Assembly: GCA_023392035.1 (NCBI GenBank) | Contig: JAEVZY010000004.1 | Location: 1 to 29,630, forward strand | Length of the DNA stretch: 29,630 nt | Direction of reading: 5' to 3' | DNA from: Pseudomonadota bacterium | GTDB taxonomy: Bacteria; Pseudomonadota; Gammaproteobacteria; Burkholderiales; Burkholderiaceae_D | Translations under genes and position numbers: made by a program | Notes under the pieces: model-generated | Seen by the model: the letters and a program-made list of their open reading frames with translations, nothing else | Database searches by the model: none | Told to the model about the DNA's origin: nothing | Part shown: positions 1 through 8,502 of the stretch, piece by piece | Numbering within the stretch: the first letter of the stretch is position 1 | Layout of the letters: every line of letters starts with the position of its first letter

Positions 1-1749
1 CTGGCGACGGCGCACAATCCCTGGCGGCCGCAAGTGCTTCTCGGCGCGTTATACCGCGCCTGGTCCGCCATCGATCGCGAGCGCGCCAGCCGGCGCGTGG
101 TACTGGGCTTGATCGGTCCGCAATTGTTCCCGCGCCTGGATGCCGTGTACGCCGGTCTGAATGCACTGCTGGCCGAAAGCGGCTTCGCGCCCGATCCCAA
201 GGCGCTGGCGCGTGCCCGGCGCGCTGCTACCCAGGCGGCCGAGCCGCCCCGCCGCAGCCCGCCCATGCTGTTTGCCGCCACCACTTCGCCCGCGCTGCGT
301 GTGCGGGAAGAGCGCTATTACCGCGTGCGCGATTGGCTGTTGGGCGGCAGCCGTCCGGCCAGCGCCGAGCCGCAGGGCGATATGGCCGATCTCAACCTGC
401 CCGACCTGTTTGCCGAACCGGATACCACCGGCAAGCTGCAAGCCAATACCATCAGCGTGGCGGTGGCCCCGCAGCTGTTCGGCCACCTGACCCGCCTGCA
501 GCAAAAGCTGGAAAAAAGCTTGCGCATTGCGCAGCCGGCCGGCGCCGACATCCTGCGCCACATCGGCCGCGGCTTGCCGCCCGGTGTACTGAGCCCGGTC
601 GACGCCAACACGCTGGAATTGATGGAAAGGGTGTTCGAACACCTGCTGCACGCACCCGAGGTGTCGCCGCTGGCCAAGCCCTTGCTGGCGCGGCTGCAGA
701 TTCCGCTGCTCAAGGCGGCGCTGATGGATCGCAAATTCTTCATCAACAGCACTCATCCCGCGCATCGCCTGCTCGATCTGGCAGTCAGTTGCGGCGCCGG
801 CTGGGACGACACGGGGCGCGAGGACGCCCTGTGCCTGGCCTTGAAGCGTGCGGTGGATCGCATTGCCAGCGAATTCGATCAAGACCTGTCGGTGTTCGAG
901 GAAGTCTCCGCCGAACTGGAAACGCTGCAGCAGGAAGAGTACAACCAGGCCCAGGCCGCGCTGGCCGATTGCATTGCGCAAGCCACGCGCGCCGAAAAAC
1001 TCTATCGCGCCGAACAGGCGGCGCGCGCCGACATCCTTGAACGCCTGGAAGCCGGCCTGGTGCCCTATTCACTGGAAAATTTCCTGCAGACCCAATGGTT
1101 GCGGGTGCTGACGCTGGCGCACGCCGGCGAGCGCAAGAAACCCGAGGTGCTGCAAAGGGCGCTGGCAGTGATGGACGATTTGCTGTGGAGCGTGCAAGCC
1201 AAGGCCAACAATGCCGAGCGCCGCGAACTGCTGCAGCGCCTGCCCGATATCCTTGCGCGCCTGAACACCTGGCTGGACGCCATCAAGTGGAGCGGGCCCG
1301 AGCGCAACGGCTTTTTCGCGGCGCTGGCGCAGCAGCACGCAACGCTGGTGCGGCCGCAACGCGAGGACAACAAGGCCAAGCTGGAAAGCGCGCTGGCGCA
1401 AGCGCGCCGCGCTTCCGAACGCGGCATGTTCGGCGCGCGCCGCAAGCCCGCGCCCGGCGCGCGCAATGCGGCCGGTCCGCTGGAGAACCTCTGTCTTGGC
1501 GACTGGCTGGAATGGCATGAAGAAGATGGCAAGCGCCGTTGCTTGCGCCTGGCCTGGATCAGTCCCGAGCGCAGCCAGTTCGTGCTGGCCGGGCGGCGTG
1601 CCGCCCACAAGCTGCTTTGCTCCGAACTGGAACTGGAGCATCGCCTGCAGCAGGGGCGGGCGCTTTTGCTGAAAGTGGAGGGTGCGTTCGGACGCGCGCT
1701 GGACGCGGTGCTGGCCGGGCCGGCGCCAACCCAAGCCGAGCGGCGCTAG
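1..1749 (+). CDS. DUF1631 family protein, 3' part (5' end outside window)
   Basis: The reading frame is open from the first base, and the residues before the first internal GTG (position 34) still read like this family (NPWRPQVLLGALYRAW), so the true start lies upstream of the window. The visible 582 or so residues are rich in Ala, Leu, Arg and Gln and predicted to be largely helical. The C-terminal block (GDWLEWHEEDGKRR, then RLAWISPE and the LAGRRAAHKL stretch) is the compact beta-rich tail typical of DUF1631 proteins. The family is widespread in beta- and gammaproteobacteria. Its role is not established; the C-terminal block resembles a PilZ-like fold, but this is only a resemblance. It ends 64 bp from the convergent DUF4136 lipoprotein gene. 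Confidence 0.85.
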   Translation: MATAHNPWRPQVLLGALYRAWSAIDRERASRRVVLGLIGPQLFPRLDAVYAGLNALLAESGFAPDPKALARARRAATQAAEPPRRSPPMLFAATTSPALRVREERYYRVRDWLLGGSRPASAEPQGDMADLNLPDLFAEPDTTGKLQANTISVAVAPQLFGHLTRLQQKLEKSLRIAQPAGADILRHIGRGLPPGVLSPVDANTLELMERVFEHLLHAPEVSPLAKPLLARLQIPLLKAALMDRKFFINSTHPAHRLLDLAVSCGAGWDDTGREDALCLALKRAVDRIASEFDQDLSVFEEVSAELETLQQEEYNQAQAALADCIAQATRAEKLYRAEQAARADILERLEAGLVPYSLENFLQTQWLRVLTLAHAGERKKPEVLQRALAVMDDLLWSVQAKANNAERRELLQRLPDILARLNTWLDAIKWSGPERNGFFAALAQQHATLVRPQREDNKAKLESALAQARRASERGMFGARRKPAPGARNAAGPLENLCLGDWLEWHEEDGKRRCLRLAWISPERSQFVLAGRRAAHKLLCSELELEHRLQQGRALLLKVEGAFGRALDAVLAGPAPTQAERR

Positions 1750-1813
1750 CCCGCTGCTGCACCCGCGGCACCGACATCGGCTCGGAGGCCGCTCAACTCA
1801 CAGGCTGCGCGAC

Positions 1814-2521
1814 TCAATACGGCCGCGCCTGATCCTGCGGCTGGTTCTTCTTGTCGAGCTTGAACTCCACCACATGTGGCACGCCGTTCTGGCCCGGGAA
1901 GTCGGCAAAGGCGGCGCGCAGCATGTAGGGCATCAGTTCCGGCAGGCCGCCGCGCGTGTCGTCGCCATTCACCGTGACGTCATACAGATTGCGCCGGGTC
2001 TTGGCATCCGAGATCAAGACCCGCACTTGCCGCGCATACATCTGGTAGCGGGTGGCTTGCTGCTGCACGATGGGTGGCGCGCCGCAACCGGGGTAATAGA
2101 TGCCGGGCGGGTAGTAGCCTTGCGGTCCGCGGCAGCCGAAACCCGGGCCGCCCCAACCCCAGCCCCAGGGCATGTAGTAGGGATCCGCCACCGGCTGGTA
2201 GACCTGCACATCGCGCACCGAAGAGCGATATTCCAGCGTCACCGCAAGCCGGGCCGAGGCCGCCGGCTTTTCTTCGAAGCCCAGCCGCGCCAGTTCCATG
2301 CGCAGCATGTTTTCATAGGTCTGGAATTCCAGATCGTTGGCCTGTGCCGGCGTGCGTGCAATGGCGTAGCTCTTGTCTTCCATCTCGCTCGGCCAGTTGT
2401 TGAAGGCAGTGACCGTGTTTTGCAGCGGCGTCGTGGTGCAGCCCGCTACCAGCAAGCCCAGCACCATCCACGTCAACCATTGCGCCATGCGGCTGGCGCC
2501 TGCCCCGATACTGCCTTTCAT
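1814..2521 (-). CDS. DUF4136 domain lipoprotein
   Basis: A 235-residue lipoprotein probably attached to the outer or inner membrane. The N-terminus has a basic/short n-region, a hydrophobic stretch (WLTWMVLGLLVAG) and a lipobox with Cys28 followed by TTTP. After it comes the DUF4136 pattern: an aromatic FNNWP region, a helix with ELARLGFEEK, a beta strand LAVTLEYRSS, and a Gly/Pro/Tyr-rich insert (PWGWGWGGPGFG), then the C-terminal strands. I chose ATG at 2521 (MKGSIG) because it gives a plausible signal peptide; 2488 (MAQWLTW) is an alternative, and the longer open frame to 2725 has no signal-like start. No clear Shine-Dalgarno decides it. It is transcribed divergently from pepN. Function of the family is unknown; an envelope role is inferred. 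Confidence 0.82.
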   Translation of the reverse strand: MKGSIGAGASRMAQWLTWMVLGLLVAGCTTTPLQNTVTAFNNWPSEMEDKSYAIARTPAQANDLEFQTYENMLRMELARLGFEEKPAASARLAVTLEYRSSVRDVQVYQPVADPYYMPWGWGWGGPGFGCRGPQGYYPPGIYYPGCGAPPIVQQQATRYQMYARQVRVLISDAKTRRNLYDVTVNGDDTRGGLPELMPYMLRAAFADFPGQNGVPHVVEFKLDKKNQPQDQARPY

Positions 2522-2658
2522 GATGGGTCCCATGCTTGTTTTGATGCTACGCCTGGGGCGGCCCGTGGGGGCGCCTGTCACCTCGTCGCATCCGATATTC
2601 ATCAAGGAATTGCTGCTCCCGAACCGGCGCCGATCTGAACTGCACCGCGCGCGATTGG

Positions 2659-2664
2659 TAGAAT
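2659..2664 (+). promoter_or_regulatory. Candidate extended -10 box of pepN
   Basis: TAGAAT preceded by TGG gives an extended -10 motif 35 bp before the pepN ATG. No good -35 hexamer is visible 16-18 bp upstream. Assigned by eye only. Confidence 0.35.
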
Positions 2665-2699
2665 CGAATTTTGCTTCATTTTCCAATACGGGCCCCAGC

Positions 2700-5387
2700 A
2701 TGCGCACCGATACCAGCAACGCCATCTATCGCAGCGATTACACCGTTCCCGATTACCTGGTCGAAACTGTCGAGATGGGTTTCGATCTTGACCCGGCGCA
2801 AACCCGGGTCGCCACCCGGATGCACATGAAGCGCAATCCGCAAGCGCGCGGCAAGTCCATCACCCTCTATGGAGAAGGGCTGGAACTGGTGCAGTTGCGC
2901 ATGAACGGCAAGGATTTGACGCGCCGCGCTTACCAGATCGATGACGGCGTGCTGCGCATCCTGATGGCGCCGGAAGAAGTGACGCTGGAGATTGAAACCC
3001 TGATCAAGCCGCAGGCCAACACCACCCTGATGGGCCTGTACGTTTCCAACGGCAATTTCTTCACCCAATGCGAAGCGGAGGGCTTTCGCAAGATCACCTA
3101 TTTCCCCGACCGCCCGGACGTGATGGCGAAGTACAAGGTGATGCTGCGTGCCGACAAGGAAAAATATCCGGTGCTGCTGTCCAACGGCAACCTGGTCGAG
3201 CAGGGCGACTTGGGCGACGGCCGCCACTATGCGCTGTGGGAAGATCCGTTCAAGAAGCCGTCCTATCTGTTTGCCCTGGTTGCCGGCCAGCTGGTGTGCC
3301 AGGAAGAGCGCATGAAACTGGCTTCCGGGCGCGAAGTGCTGCTGCAGGTCTGGGTGGAAGAAGGCAATCTGGACAAGACCCAGCATGCGATGGATTCGCT
3401 CAAGAACAGCATCCGCTGGGATGAACAGCGCTGGGGCCTGGAACTGGACCTGGACCGCTTCATGATCGTGGCCGTGGGCGACTTCAACATGGGCGCCATG
3501 GAAAACAAGGGCCTGAACATCTTCAACACCAAGTATGTGCTGGCCAATCCGCGCATTGCCACCGACATCGACTATTCCAATATCGAAGCGGTGGTGGGCC
3601 ACGAATACTTCCATAACTGGACCGGCAACCGCGTGACCTGCCGCGACTGGTTCCAGTTGTCGCTGAAGGAAGGCTTGACGGTGTTTCGCGACCAGGAATT
3701 TTCGGCCGACATGATAGGCACGGCCAGCGGTCGCGCGGTGAAGCGCATCGAAGACGTGCGGGTGCTGCGCCAGGCGCAATTTCCGGAAGACGCGGGCCCG
3801 ATGGCGCATCCGGTGCGGCCCGACGCGTACGTGGAAATCAACAACTTCTACACCGTGACCGTGTATGAGAAGGGCGCGGAAGTGGTGCGCATGTACCAGA
3901 CCCTGCTGGGCCGCGATGGCTTCCGGCGCGGCATGGACTTGTACTTCGCGCGCCATGACGGCCAGGCCGTGACCTGCGACGATTTTCGCGCCGCCATGGC
4001 CGATGCCAACGGCCGCGACCTGTCTCAGTTCGAGCGCTGGTACAGCCAGGCCGGCACGCCCTGCGTCAAGGCCGAGACCCGCTATGACGCCCATGCCAAG
4101 GTCTATGAAATCACGCTGTCCCAATCCTGCCCGGCCACGCCGGGGCAGGACGTGAAGCAGCCGTTTCATATTCCGGTGGCGATCGGCCTGCTCGATTCCA
4201 AGGGCCATGACATGCGGCTCAAGCTGAGCGAAGTCCCGGTCAGCGGCGACCGCCACAGCCAGCCGCGCGAGCAGGCCCATACCCTGGTGCTGGAATTGAC
4301 CGAAGGCCGCCAGACCTTCCGCTTTGTCGATGTGCATGAAGAGCCGGTGCCTTCCCTGCTGCGCGATTTCTCGGCGCCGGTGCTGCTGGACTATGACGCC
4401 AGCGGCGCCGAACTGGCCTTCCTGATGGGTCATGACGCCGATCCCTTCAACCGTTGGGAAGCCGGCCAGCGCCTGGCCACACGGCGCTTGCTGGCGCTGG
4501 CCGAAGAATTCATGCGCAATGGCGACATGGCGCTGGTGATGAGCGCCGACGATCCCCTGATCGAAAGCCTGCGCAAGATCCTGGTGGACGACAATCTCGA
4601 CCCCGCTTTCCGCGAACAGGCCCTGATGCTGCCCTCCGAATCCATGGTGGCCGAGCAGATGGAAGCCATGGACCCGCAAGCCGTGCACGCCGCACGCCAA
4701 TACCTGCGGCGCCTGCTGGCCGAAGCCCTGCGCGAAGACCTGGAGCGCGTGTATCACGCGATGGCCGACAGCGGCCCCTACAGCCCGGATGCGGCCTCCG
4801 CCGGCCGCCGCGGCTTGCGCAATGTGGCGCTGGGTTATCTGTCCGAGCTGGACGACGAGCGCAGCCATGCGCTGTCCCAGACGCAATGCGACCAGGCCGG
4901 CAACATGACCGACCGCGCCGCCGCCCTGTCGGCCCTGGTGAACAGCAACGCCCCGGGCCGCATGGATGCGCTGGACCGCTTCCACGAAGAGTTTGAAGAC
5001 GAGGCGCTGGTGGTCGACAAATGGTTTGCGCTGCAAGCCATGGCCCGCACCACCACCCTTGCGCGGGTGCGCGAGCTGATGCAGCATCCGGCCTTTACCA
5101 TCAAGAATCCGAATCGCGCGCGCAGCCTGCTGTTCAGCTTCTGCAATGGCAATCCGGCGCAATTCCATCAGCCCGACGGCAGCGGCTATGCCTTCTGGGC
5201 CGAGCAGGTGATTGCGCTCAACGCCATCAACCCGCAGGTGGCGGCGCGCCTGGCGCGTTCGCTGGACCGCTGGCGCAAATATGTGCCGGCCCTGCAAAAG
5301 CACATGCAGGAAGCGCTGACGCGCGTGGCACGCACGCCGCGCCTGTCGCGCGATGTGCAGGAAGTGATCAGCAAGGCGCTGGCCTGA
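2700..5387 (+). CDS. pepN: Aminopeptidase N (M1 zinc metallopeptidase)
   Basis: An 895-residue M1 family aminopeptidase, which removes N-terminal residues from peptides in the cytoplasm. The hallmark motifs are intact: exopeptidase motif GAMEN at 265-269, zinc site HEYFH at 301-305 with the third ligand Glu324 in LKEGLTV, and the transition-state Tyr in VTVYEKGAEV. All are offset by about four residues from E. coli PepN. The C-terminal half is the helical DUF3458 region that caps the active site. The frame is open further upstream, but ATG 2700 (MRTDTSNAIYRSDY) matches the normal PepN N-terminus; the upstream extension overlaps the divergent lipoprotein gene. The stop lies 49 bp before fbp with no terminator, so the two are probably cotranscribed. 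Confidence 0.97.
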   Translation: MRTDTSNAIYRSDYTVPDYLVETVEMGFDLDPAQTRVATRMHMKRNPQARGKSITLYGEGLELVQLRMNGKDLTRRAYQIDDGVLRILMAPEEVTLEIETLIKPQANTTLMGLYVSNGNFFTQCEAEGFRKITYFPDRPDVMAKYKVMLRADKEKYPVLLSNGNLVEQGDLGDGRHYALWEDPFKKPSYLFALVAGQLVCQEERMKLASGREVLLQVWVEEGNLDKTQHAMDSLKNSIRWDEQRWGLELDLDRFMIVAVGDFNMGAMENKGLNIFNTKYVLANPRIATDIDYSNIEAVVGHEYFHNWTGNRVTCRDWFQLSLKEGLTVFRDQEFSADMIGTASGRAVKRIEDVRVLRQAQFPEDAGPMAHPVRPDAYVEINNFYTVTVYEKGAEVVRMYQTLLGRDGFRRGMDLYFARHDGQAVTCDDFRAAMADANGRDLSQFERWYSQAGTPCVKAETRYDAHAKVYEITLSQSCPATPGQDVKQPFHIPVAIGLLDSKGHDMRLKLSEVPVSGDRHSQPREQAHTLVLELTEGRQTFRFVDVHEEPVPSLLRDFSAPVLLDYDASGAELAFLMGHDADPFNRWEAGQRLATRRLLALAEEFMRNGDMALVMSADDPLIESLRKILVDDNLDPAFREQALMLPSESMVAEQMEAMDPQAVHAARQYLRRLLAEALREDLERVYHAMADSGPYSPDAASAGRRGLRNVALGYLSELDDERSHALSQTQCDQAGNMTDRAAALSALVNSNAPGRMDALDRFHEEFEDEALVVDKWFALQAMARTTTLARVRELMQHPAFTIKNPNRARSLLFSFCNGNPAQFHQPDGSGYAFWAEQVIALNAINPQVAARLARSLDRWRKYVPALQKHMQEALTRVARTPRLSRDVQEVISKALA

Positions 5388-5436
5388 ACCCGAAATCGAC
5401 CGAATCCAAGAACCCAATCATCTCAACAGGGACCTT

Positions 5437-6441
5437 ATGAAACGCATCAGCCTGACCCAGCACCTGATCGAAGAGCAGCGGCTGCACAACAACATTCCCG
5501 CTTCGCTGCGCCTCTTGATTGAAGTGGTGGCGCGCGCCTGCAAGACCATTTCGCACGCGGTGGGCAAGGGCGCGCTGGGCGAAGTGCTGGGCAGCGCCGA
5601 ATCCGAAAACGTGCAGGGCGAAGTGCAGAAAAAGCTGGACGTGATCTCCAACGACTATCTGCTGCAAGCCAATGAATGGGGCGGCCACCTGGCGGCCATG
5701 GCCTCGGAAGAGATGGAGACCATCCATCCCATTCCCAACCGCTACCCGATGGGCGAATACCTGCTGCTGTTCGATCCGCTGGATGGCTCCAGCAATATCG
5801 ACGTCAACGTCTCGATCGGCACCATCTTCTCGGTGTTGAAAGCGCCGGAAGGCATGGAGCATCCGAGCGAACAGGATTTCCTGCAGCCGGGCAGCCGCCA
5901 GGTGGCGGCCGGCTATGCGGTGTATGGTCCGCAGACCATGCTGGTGCTTACCACCGGCAACGGCGTGCAGATGTTCACGCTGGATCGCGAGATGGGTTCA
6001 TGGGTGATGACGGCCAATGGCGTGCGGATTCCGGAAGACACCAAGGAATACGCCATCAACGCCTCCAACGCTCGCCACTGGTATGCGCCGGTGAAGCGCT
6101 ATGTGGACGAAATGCTGGCCGGTAAAACCGGCCCGCGCGGCAAGGATTTCAATACGCGCTGGGTGGCATCGATGGTGGCCGACGTGCACCGCATCCTGAC
6201 CCGCGGCGGCATCTTCATGTACCCGGCCGACGCCCGCGAACCGGAAAAGCCCGGCAAGCTGCGCCTGATGTACGAAGCCAATCCGATGGCATTTCTGGTT
6301 GAGCAAGCAGGCGGCGCCGCCACCAACGGCCGCCAGCGCATCCTTGATATCCAGCCGGAGAAGCTGCACCAGCGGGTGGCGGTGTTCCTGGGCTCGAAGA
6401 ATGAAGTGGAGCGCGTGACCAGTTACCATCTGCAGGGCTGA
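5437..6441 (+). CDS. fbp: Class I fructose-1,6-bisphosphatase
   Basis: A 334-residue enzyme that hydrolyses fructose-1,6-bisphosphate to fructose-6-phosphate in gluconeogenesis and pentose regeneration. It has the usual class I length and the metal/substrate motifs: Glu91-Glu92 in ASEEM, and DPLDGSS at 113-119, the inositol-phosphatase-type metal-binding loop. The sugar-phosphate binding region near the C-terminus (LRLMYEANPMAFLVEQAGG) is also present. An AGGGA Shine-Dalgarno sits 4 nt before the ATG. It follows pepN by 49 bp and is followed by a hairpin (6469-6507), so it probably ends that operon. Confidence 0.97.
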   Translation: MKRISLTQHLIEEQRLHNNIPASLRLLIEVVARACKTISHAVGKGALGEVLGSAESENVQGEVQKKLDVISNDYLLQANEWGGHLAAMASEEMETIHPIPNRYPMGEYLLLFDPLDGSSNIDVNVSIGTIFSVLKAPEGMEHPSEQDFLQPGSRQVAAGYAVYGPQTMLVLTTGNGVQMFTLDREMGSWVMTANGVRIPEDTKEYAINASNARHWYAPVKRYVDEMLAGKTGPRGKDFNTRWVASMVADVHRILTRGGIFMYPADAREPEKPGKLRLMYEANPMAFLVEQAGGAATNGRQRILDIQPEKLHQRVAVFLGSKNEVERVTSYHLQG

Positions 6442-6468
6442 AGCACGGGGCGGATCGCGGGCTGACCG

Positions 6469-6507
6469 GATTGTGCGCGCCAAAGATGCAGGCGCCGCAC
6501 AATCTTT
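6469..6507 (+). terminator. Hairpin terminator after fbp
   Basis: Left arm GATTGTGCGCGCC (6469-6481), loop AAAGATGCA-like, right arm GGCGCCGCACAATC (6491-6504) with a one-base bulge, followed by TTT. The T tract is short. It lies between fbp and the tRNA promoter, so it fits a terminator. Confidence 0.6.
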
Positions 6508-6509
6508 GC

Positions 6510-6515
6510 TACAAT
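6510..6515 (+). promoter_or_regulatory. Candidate extended -10 of the tRNA-Thr promoter
   Basis: TACAAT preceded by TGC (extended -10 pattern TGn) ends 10 bp before the first tRNA base. No convincing -35 hexamer is visible because the fbp terminator hairpin occupies that position. Confidence 0.4.
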
Positions 6516-6525
6516 GCCGCCTTTC

Positions 6526-6601
<76 letters not shown>

Positions 6602-6610
6602 AGAATCAAT

Positions 6611-6638
6611 GGGTTAGCGAGCTATTCGCTAGCCCTTT
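6611..6638 (+). terminator. Hairpin terminator after tRNA-Thr
   Basis: GGGTTAGCGA (6611-6620), loop GCTAT, TCGCTAGCCC (6626-6635): a 10-bp stem with a single G-T wobble, followed by TTTGT. It begins 9 bp after the tRNA CCA. The stop codon of the relaxase on the other strand (6629-6631) falls inside the right arm. Confidence 0.75.
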
Positions 6639-8014
6639 GTACTATTCAGGCGGTTTGTACTATTCGAGCGAAGGTGGCTGTTGTCGCAAAGCTGTCGGCC
6701 GGGTGCACGAAATAGGTCGAATGTTGACACGCAGTCGTCGGCCTCTCCGTAGAGCCGGCTCAGCATCTTCTCCCGGTACTCGTTGCGCCGCGCCTTATCG
6801 ACAGAAGTGTCGGATGCCCAGAAGCGTGCCCCTTTCAGCGCTTCTTCTACCTGCTGCTGCGCTCGTCGCTTGCGTAGATACTCGCGCGTCCTGGCTAGAC
6901 TTTCTTGGCGCTCAGCTTCAATTTCGTCTGCGCTTCGGCTGGGGCGAACGGATGCTTTTGAAAGTGCATCGCTGCTAAGGTTCCGACCTTGCCGCTCGTC
7001 GTTCGGGGCAATGCGTCGCTGATCTCCGCGAGCATCGGCAGCATCTGCTTCATCTCGGCGGCCAGTGTTGCCACCGACTTTTCCAGCGCCTCGATGCGCT
7101 GTTCCGAGATCTGCAGGCGCTCCAGAATCATTGGCAGGAACTCGATGGCTCGGTGCGCCAAAGCCAATCTCGCCGCTGTTTCCGGTGCCGAGTGCTCGAC
7201 GCTCAAGCGCCGCACGGTCTCTATCTTGGTCATAGTCCAACTCCTTGGATAGTCTGCCCCAGGCAAACCGTTTGCCTAGGCTGCTGCCTTTAATCGCCAC
7301 ACCGTCGACCAGGAAGGAGATGCCCTGCATCGTGCGAGCCCCGCTAGAAATCTGGGTGCGGACTTCGATGCCCGCGCCGTTTAGTCGCGTCACGAACTCC
7401 TCAGGATCTGGCCGGCCTATAATCGCCTGCGCGATGGCCTGCTGAATCACATCGCGCGCCGGCGCTTGTTTCGTACGCACGGCGCGGTTGATTTCGTTGG
7501 ACGACAGGCGACGCACTTCCGGCATCACCACTTTCCCACGCTCGTTCACCTCGGGTCCCTTTGTGACGGAAAGACCAAAGTGGCTTTCGAGCTGTCCTAT
7601 TATTTTTGTGCTTTTCAGGTTCTCGTTTTGACCAAGGTATAGCGTGCTATCGAGGCGCACTCGATTCACAATGAGATGGATGTGCCCAGGGTCATGCTTT
7701 ACCAAAAGCCACTGGTGCTTGCCGGGGGCGATGCCCATGCGGTCCAGATATTCACGACCGATTTCGGCCCACTTCTCGTCCGGAAGATCTTCGCCGGTTG
7801 GCATCCGGAGCGAGTTGTGCCAAACCGGTTTTTTCACATCGGGACGGAGATTTGAGATGGCCTGGAACTCAGCCGTGAGGGTGTCAAGGTCCTCGCCCGA
7901 CATGTTTCCGCCAACGATGCGGCCGTGGCCGGCCTCGTTCTTTTCGCCGAACAGGCCATAGCGCACCAGACCGCCGAACCAACTGCCGCGCTTAATCCTA
8001 TCCATGCCTTTCAT
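6629..8014 (-). CDS. MOBP-type relaxase (MobA/VirD2-like)
   Basis: A 461-residue conjugative relaxase that would nick one strand at oriT and stay covalently attached to its 5' end during mobilization. The N-terminal third is the catalytic domain: candidate nucleophile Tyr19 in GGLVRYGLF, and metal-binding motif III, His107-Asp108 with His111 and His113 (KHDPGHIHLIVNRV). Residues about 262-370 are a Gly/Ala/Asp/Arg-rich low-complexity region; this is exactly where a second gene is nested in another frame. The start ATG 8014 overlaps the mobC stop by ATGA and is preceded by GAGGAG. The last residues derive from a direct repeat and the stop codon lies inside the tRNA terminator hairpin, so the C-terminus may have been altered by integration. 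No type IV secretion genes are present, so it could only be mobilized by a helper element. Confidence 0.88.
   Translation of the reverse strand: MKGMDRIKRGSWFGGLVRYGLFGEKNEAGHGRIVGGNMSGEDLDTLTAEFQAISNLRPDVKKPVWHNSLRMPTGEDLPDEKWAEIGREYLDRMGIAPGKHQWLLVKHDPGHIHLIVNRVRLDSTLYLGQNENLKSTKIIGQLESHFGLSVTKGPEVNERGKVVMPEVRRLSSNEINRAVRTKQAPARDVIQQAIAQAIIGRPDPEEFVTRLNGAGIEVRTQISSGARTMQGISFLVDGVAIKGSSLGKRFAWGRLSKELDYDQDRDRAALERRALGTGNSGEIGFGAPSHRVPANDSGAPADLGTAHRGAGKVGGNTGRRDEADAADARGDQRRIAPNDERQGRNLSSDALSKASVRPSRSADEIEAERQESLARTREYLRKRRAQQQVEEALKGARFWASDTSVDKARRNEYREKMLSRLYGEADDCVSTFDLFRAPGRQLCDNSHLRSNSTNRLNSTKG
6636..6665. repeat. 12-bp direct repeat at the left island junction
   Basis: TTTGTACTATTC occurs at 6636-6647 and 6654-6665, 18 bp apart. 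In the relaxase frame it yields the repeated residues NST near the C-terminus (NSTNRLNSTKG). It starts in the last bases of the tRNA terminator. It may be a junction scar or part of an attachment site; no further copy was found by eye near the right end. Confidence 0.6.
6895..7233 (-). CDS. Nested MobB-like protein inside the relaxase gene
   Basis: A 112-residue protein wholly contained in the relaxase gene in a different frame of the same strand. It begins MTKIETVRRLSVEHSAPETA and has ordinary protein composition, with a central helical segment showing heptad-like hydrophobics (ILERLQISEQRIEALEKS, then VATLAAEMKQMLPMLAEI) predicted as a coiled coil. ATG 7233 is preceded by AAGGAG (7241-7246) at a spacing of 7 nt, close to ideal. 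The overlapping relaxase region is low-complexity, as expected if this frame constrains the sequence. Nested accessory mobilization genes are known from RSF1010 (mobB in mobA) and ColE1 (mbeB and mbeD in mbeA). By analogy it could aid relaxosome stability or membrane contact. I do not recognise a specific family. Confidence 0.68.
   Translation of the reverse strand: MTKIETVRRLSVEHSAPETAARLALAHRAIEFLPMILERLQISEQRIEALEKSVATLAAEMKQMLPMLAEISDALPRTTSGKVGTLAAMHFQKHPFAPAEAQTKLKLSAKKV
7241..7246 (-). promoter_or_regulatory. Ribosome binding site of the nested gene
   Basis: AAGGAG on the minus strand, 7 nt before ATG 7233, sits within the relaxase coding sequence. A near-consensus Shine-Dalgarno at optimal spacing in the middle of a gene supports internal translation initiation. 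Confidence 0.65.
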
Positions 8015-8373
8015 TGCGCCAGGCTCCTCTCGACGCCCAGCAGTCGCAGGCGGAACTCATGGAGTGTCGCCTGGATTTCGAGAATGTCTGGGTCAAGGCC
8101 CCGGTTCAGCTGGGCGGCGATCTGGTTCAGGTTCGCCGCCGACCTGGCCAACTGTTCCCATGCCTCCCGGTTGATTTCCGGGATCGCTGGCGGTAGGTTG
8201 GCCGTCGCGGCACGACGCAAGAATTCGCCCAGCCGCATCCTGCCGCGCCGCTGGTTGAACACGGCCAACTCGAACGAGTTCAAGTGCACGGATGCGCAGT
8301 GGGTTCGTTTTTCGTCTGCAGCCAACGGCTTTGGACCGTGCCGTCTTTGCGGCGCTTGCTCCGGGTTTTTCAT
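8011..8373 (-). CDS. mobC: MobC-like relaxosome accessory protein
   Basis: A 120-residue protein with the pattern of the MobC family (bacterial mobilization protein, PF05713): a basic N-terminus (PQRRHGPKPL), a ribbon-helix-helix-like segment (VHLNSFELAVFNQRR then RLGEFLRRAA), and the conserved LARSAANLNQIAAQLN block. MobC proteins bind near oriT and help the relaxase melt or bend the nic region. ATG 8373 is chosen because GGGGAG lies 5 nt upstream and the longer open frame to 8493 has an implausible N-terminus. Its stop overlaps the relaxase start (ATGA), so translation is probably coupled. The candidate oriT lies upstream, as is common for mob operons. Confidence 0.8.
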   Translation of the reverse strand: MKNPEQAPQRRHGPKPLAADEKRTHCASVHLNSFELAVFNQRRGRMRLGEFLRRAATANLPPAIPEINREAWEQLARSAANLNQIAAQLNRGLDPDILEIQATLHEFRLRLLGVERSLAQ

Positions 8374-8502
8374 GGCTACTCCCCATGCGAACGCAGGGAT
8401 TGGAGATTTCCCCGCAGGGCAAGGTAAATTAAGCCAAGCGAAATTTAGCCCTTGCTGGTTGTGGTTCTGGTTTTTATGCCCCTCATAGATCACCCTAACA
8501 TG

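Noticed and set aside
2676..5417. Open frame of 913 codons on minus
   Set aside because: Antisense shadow of pepN, which has all catalytic motifs in its own frame.
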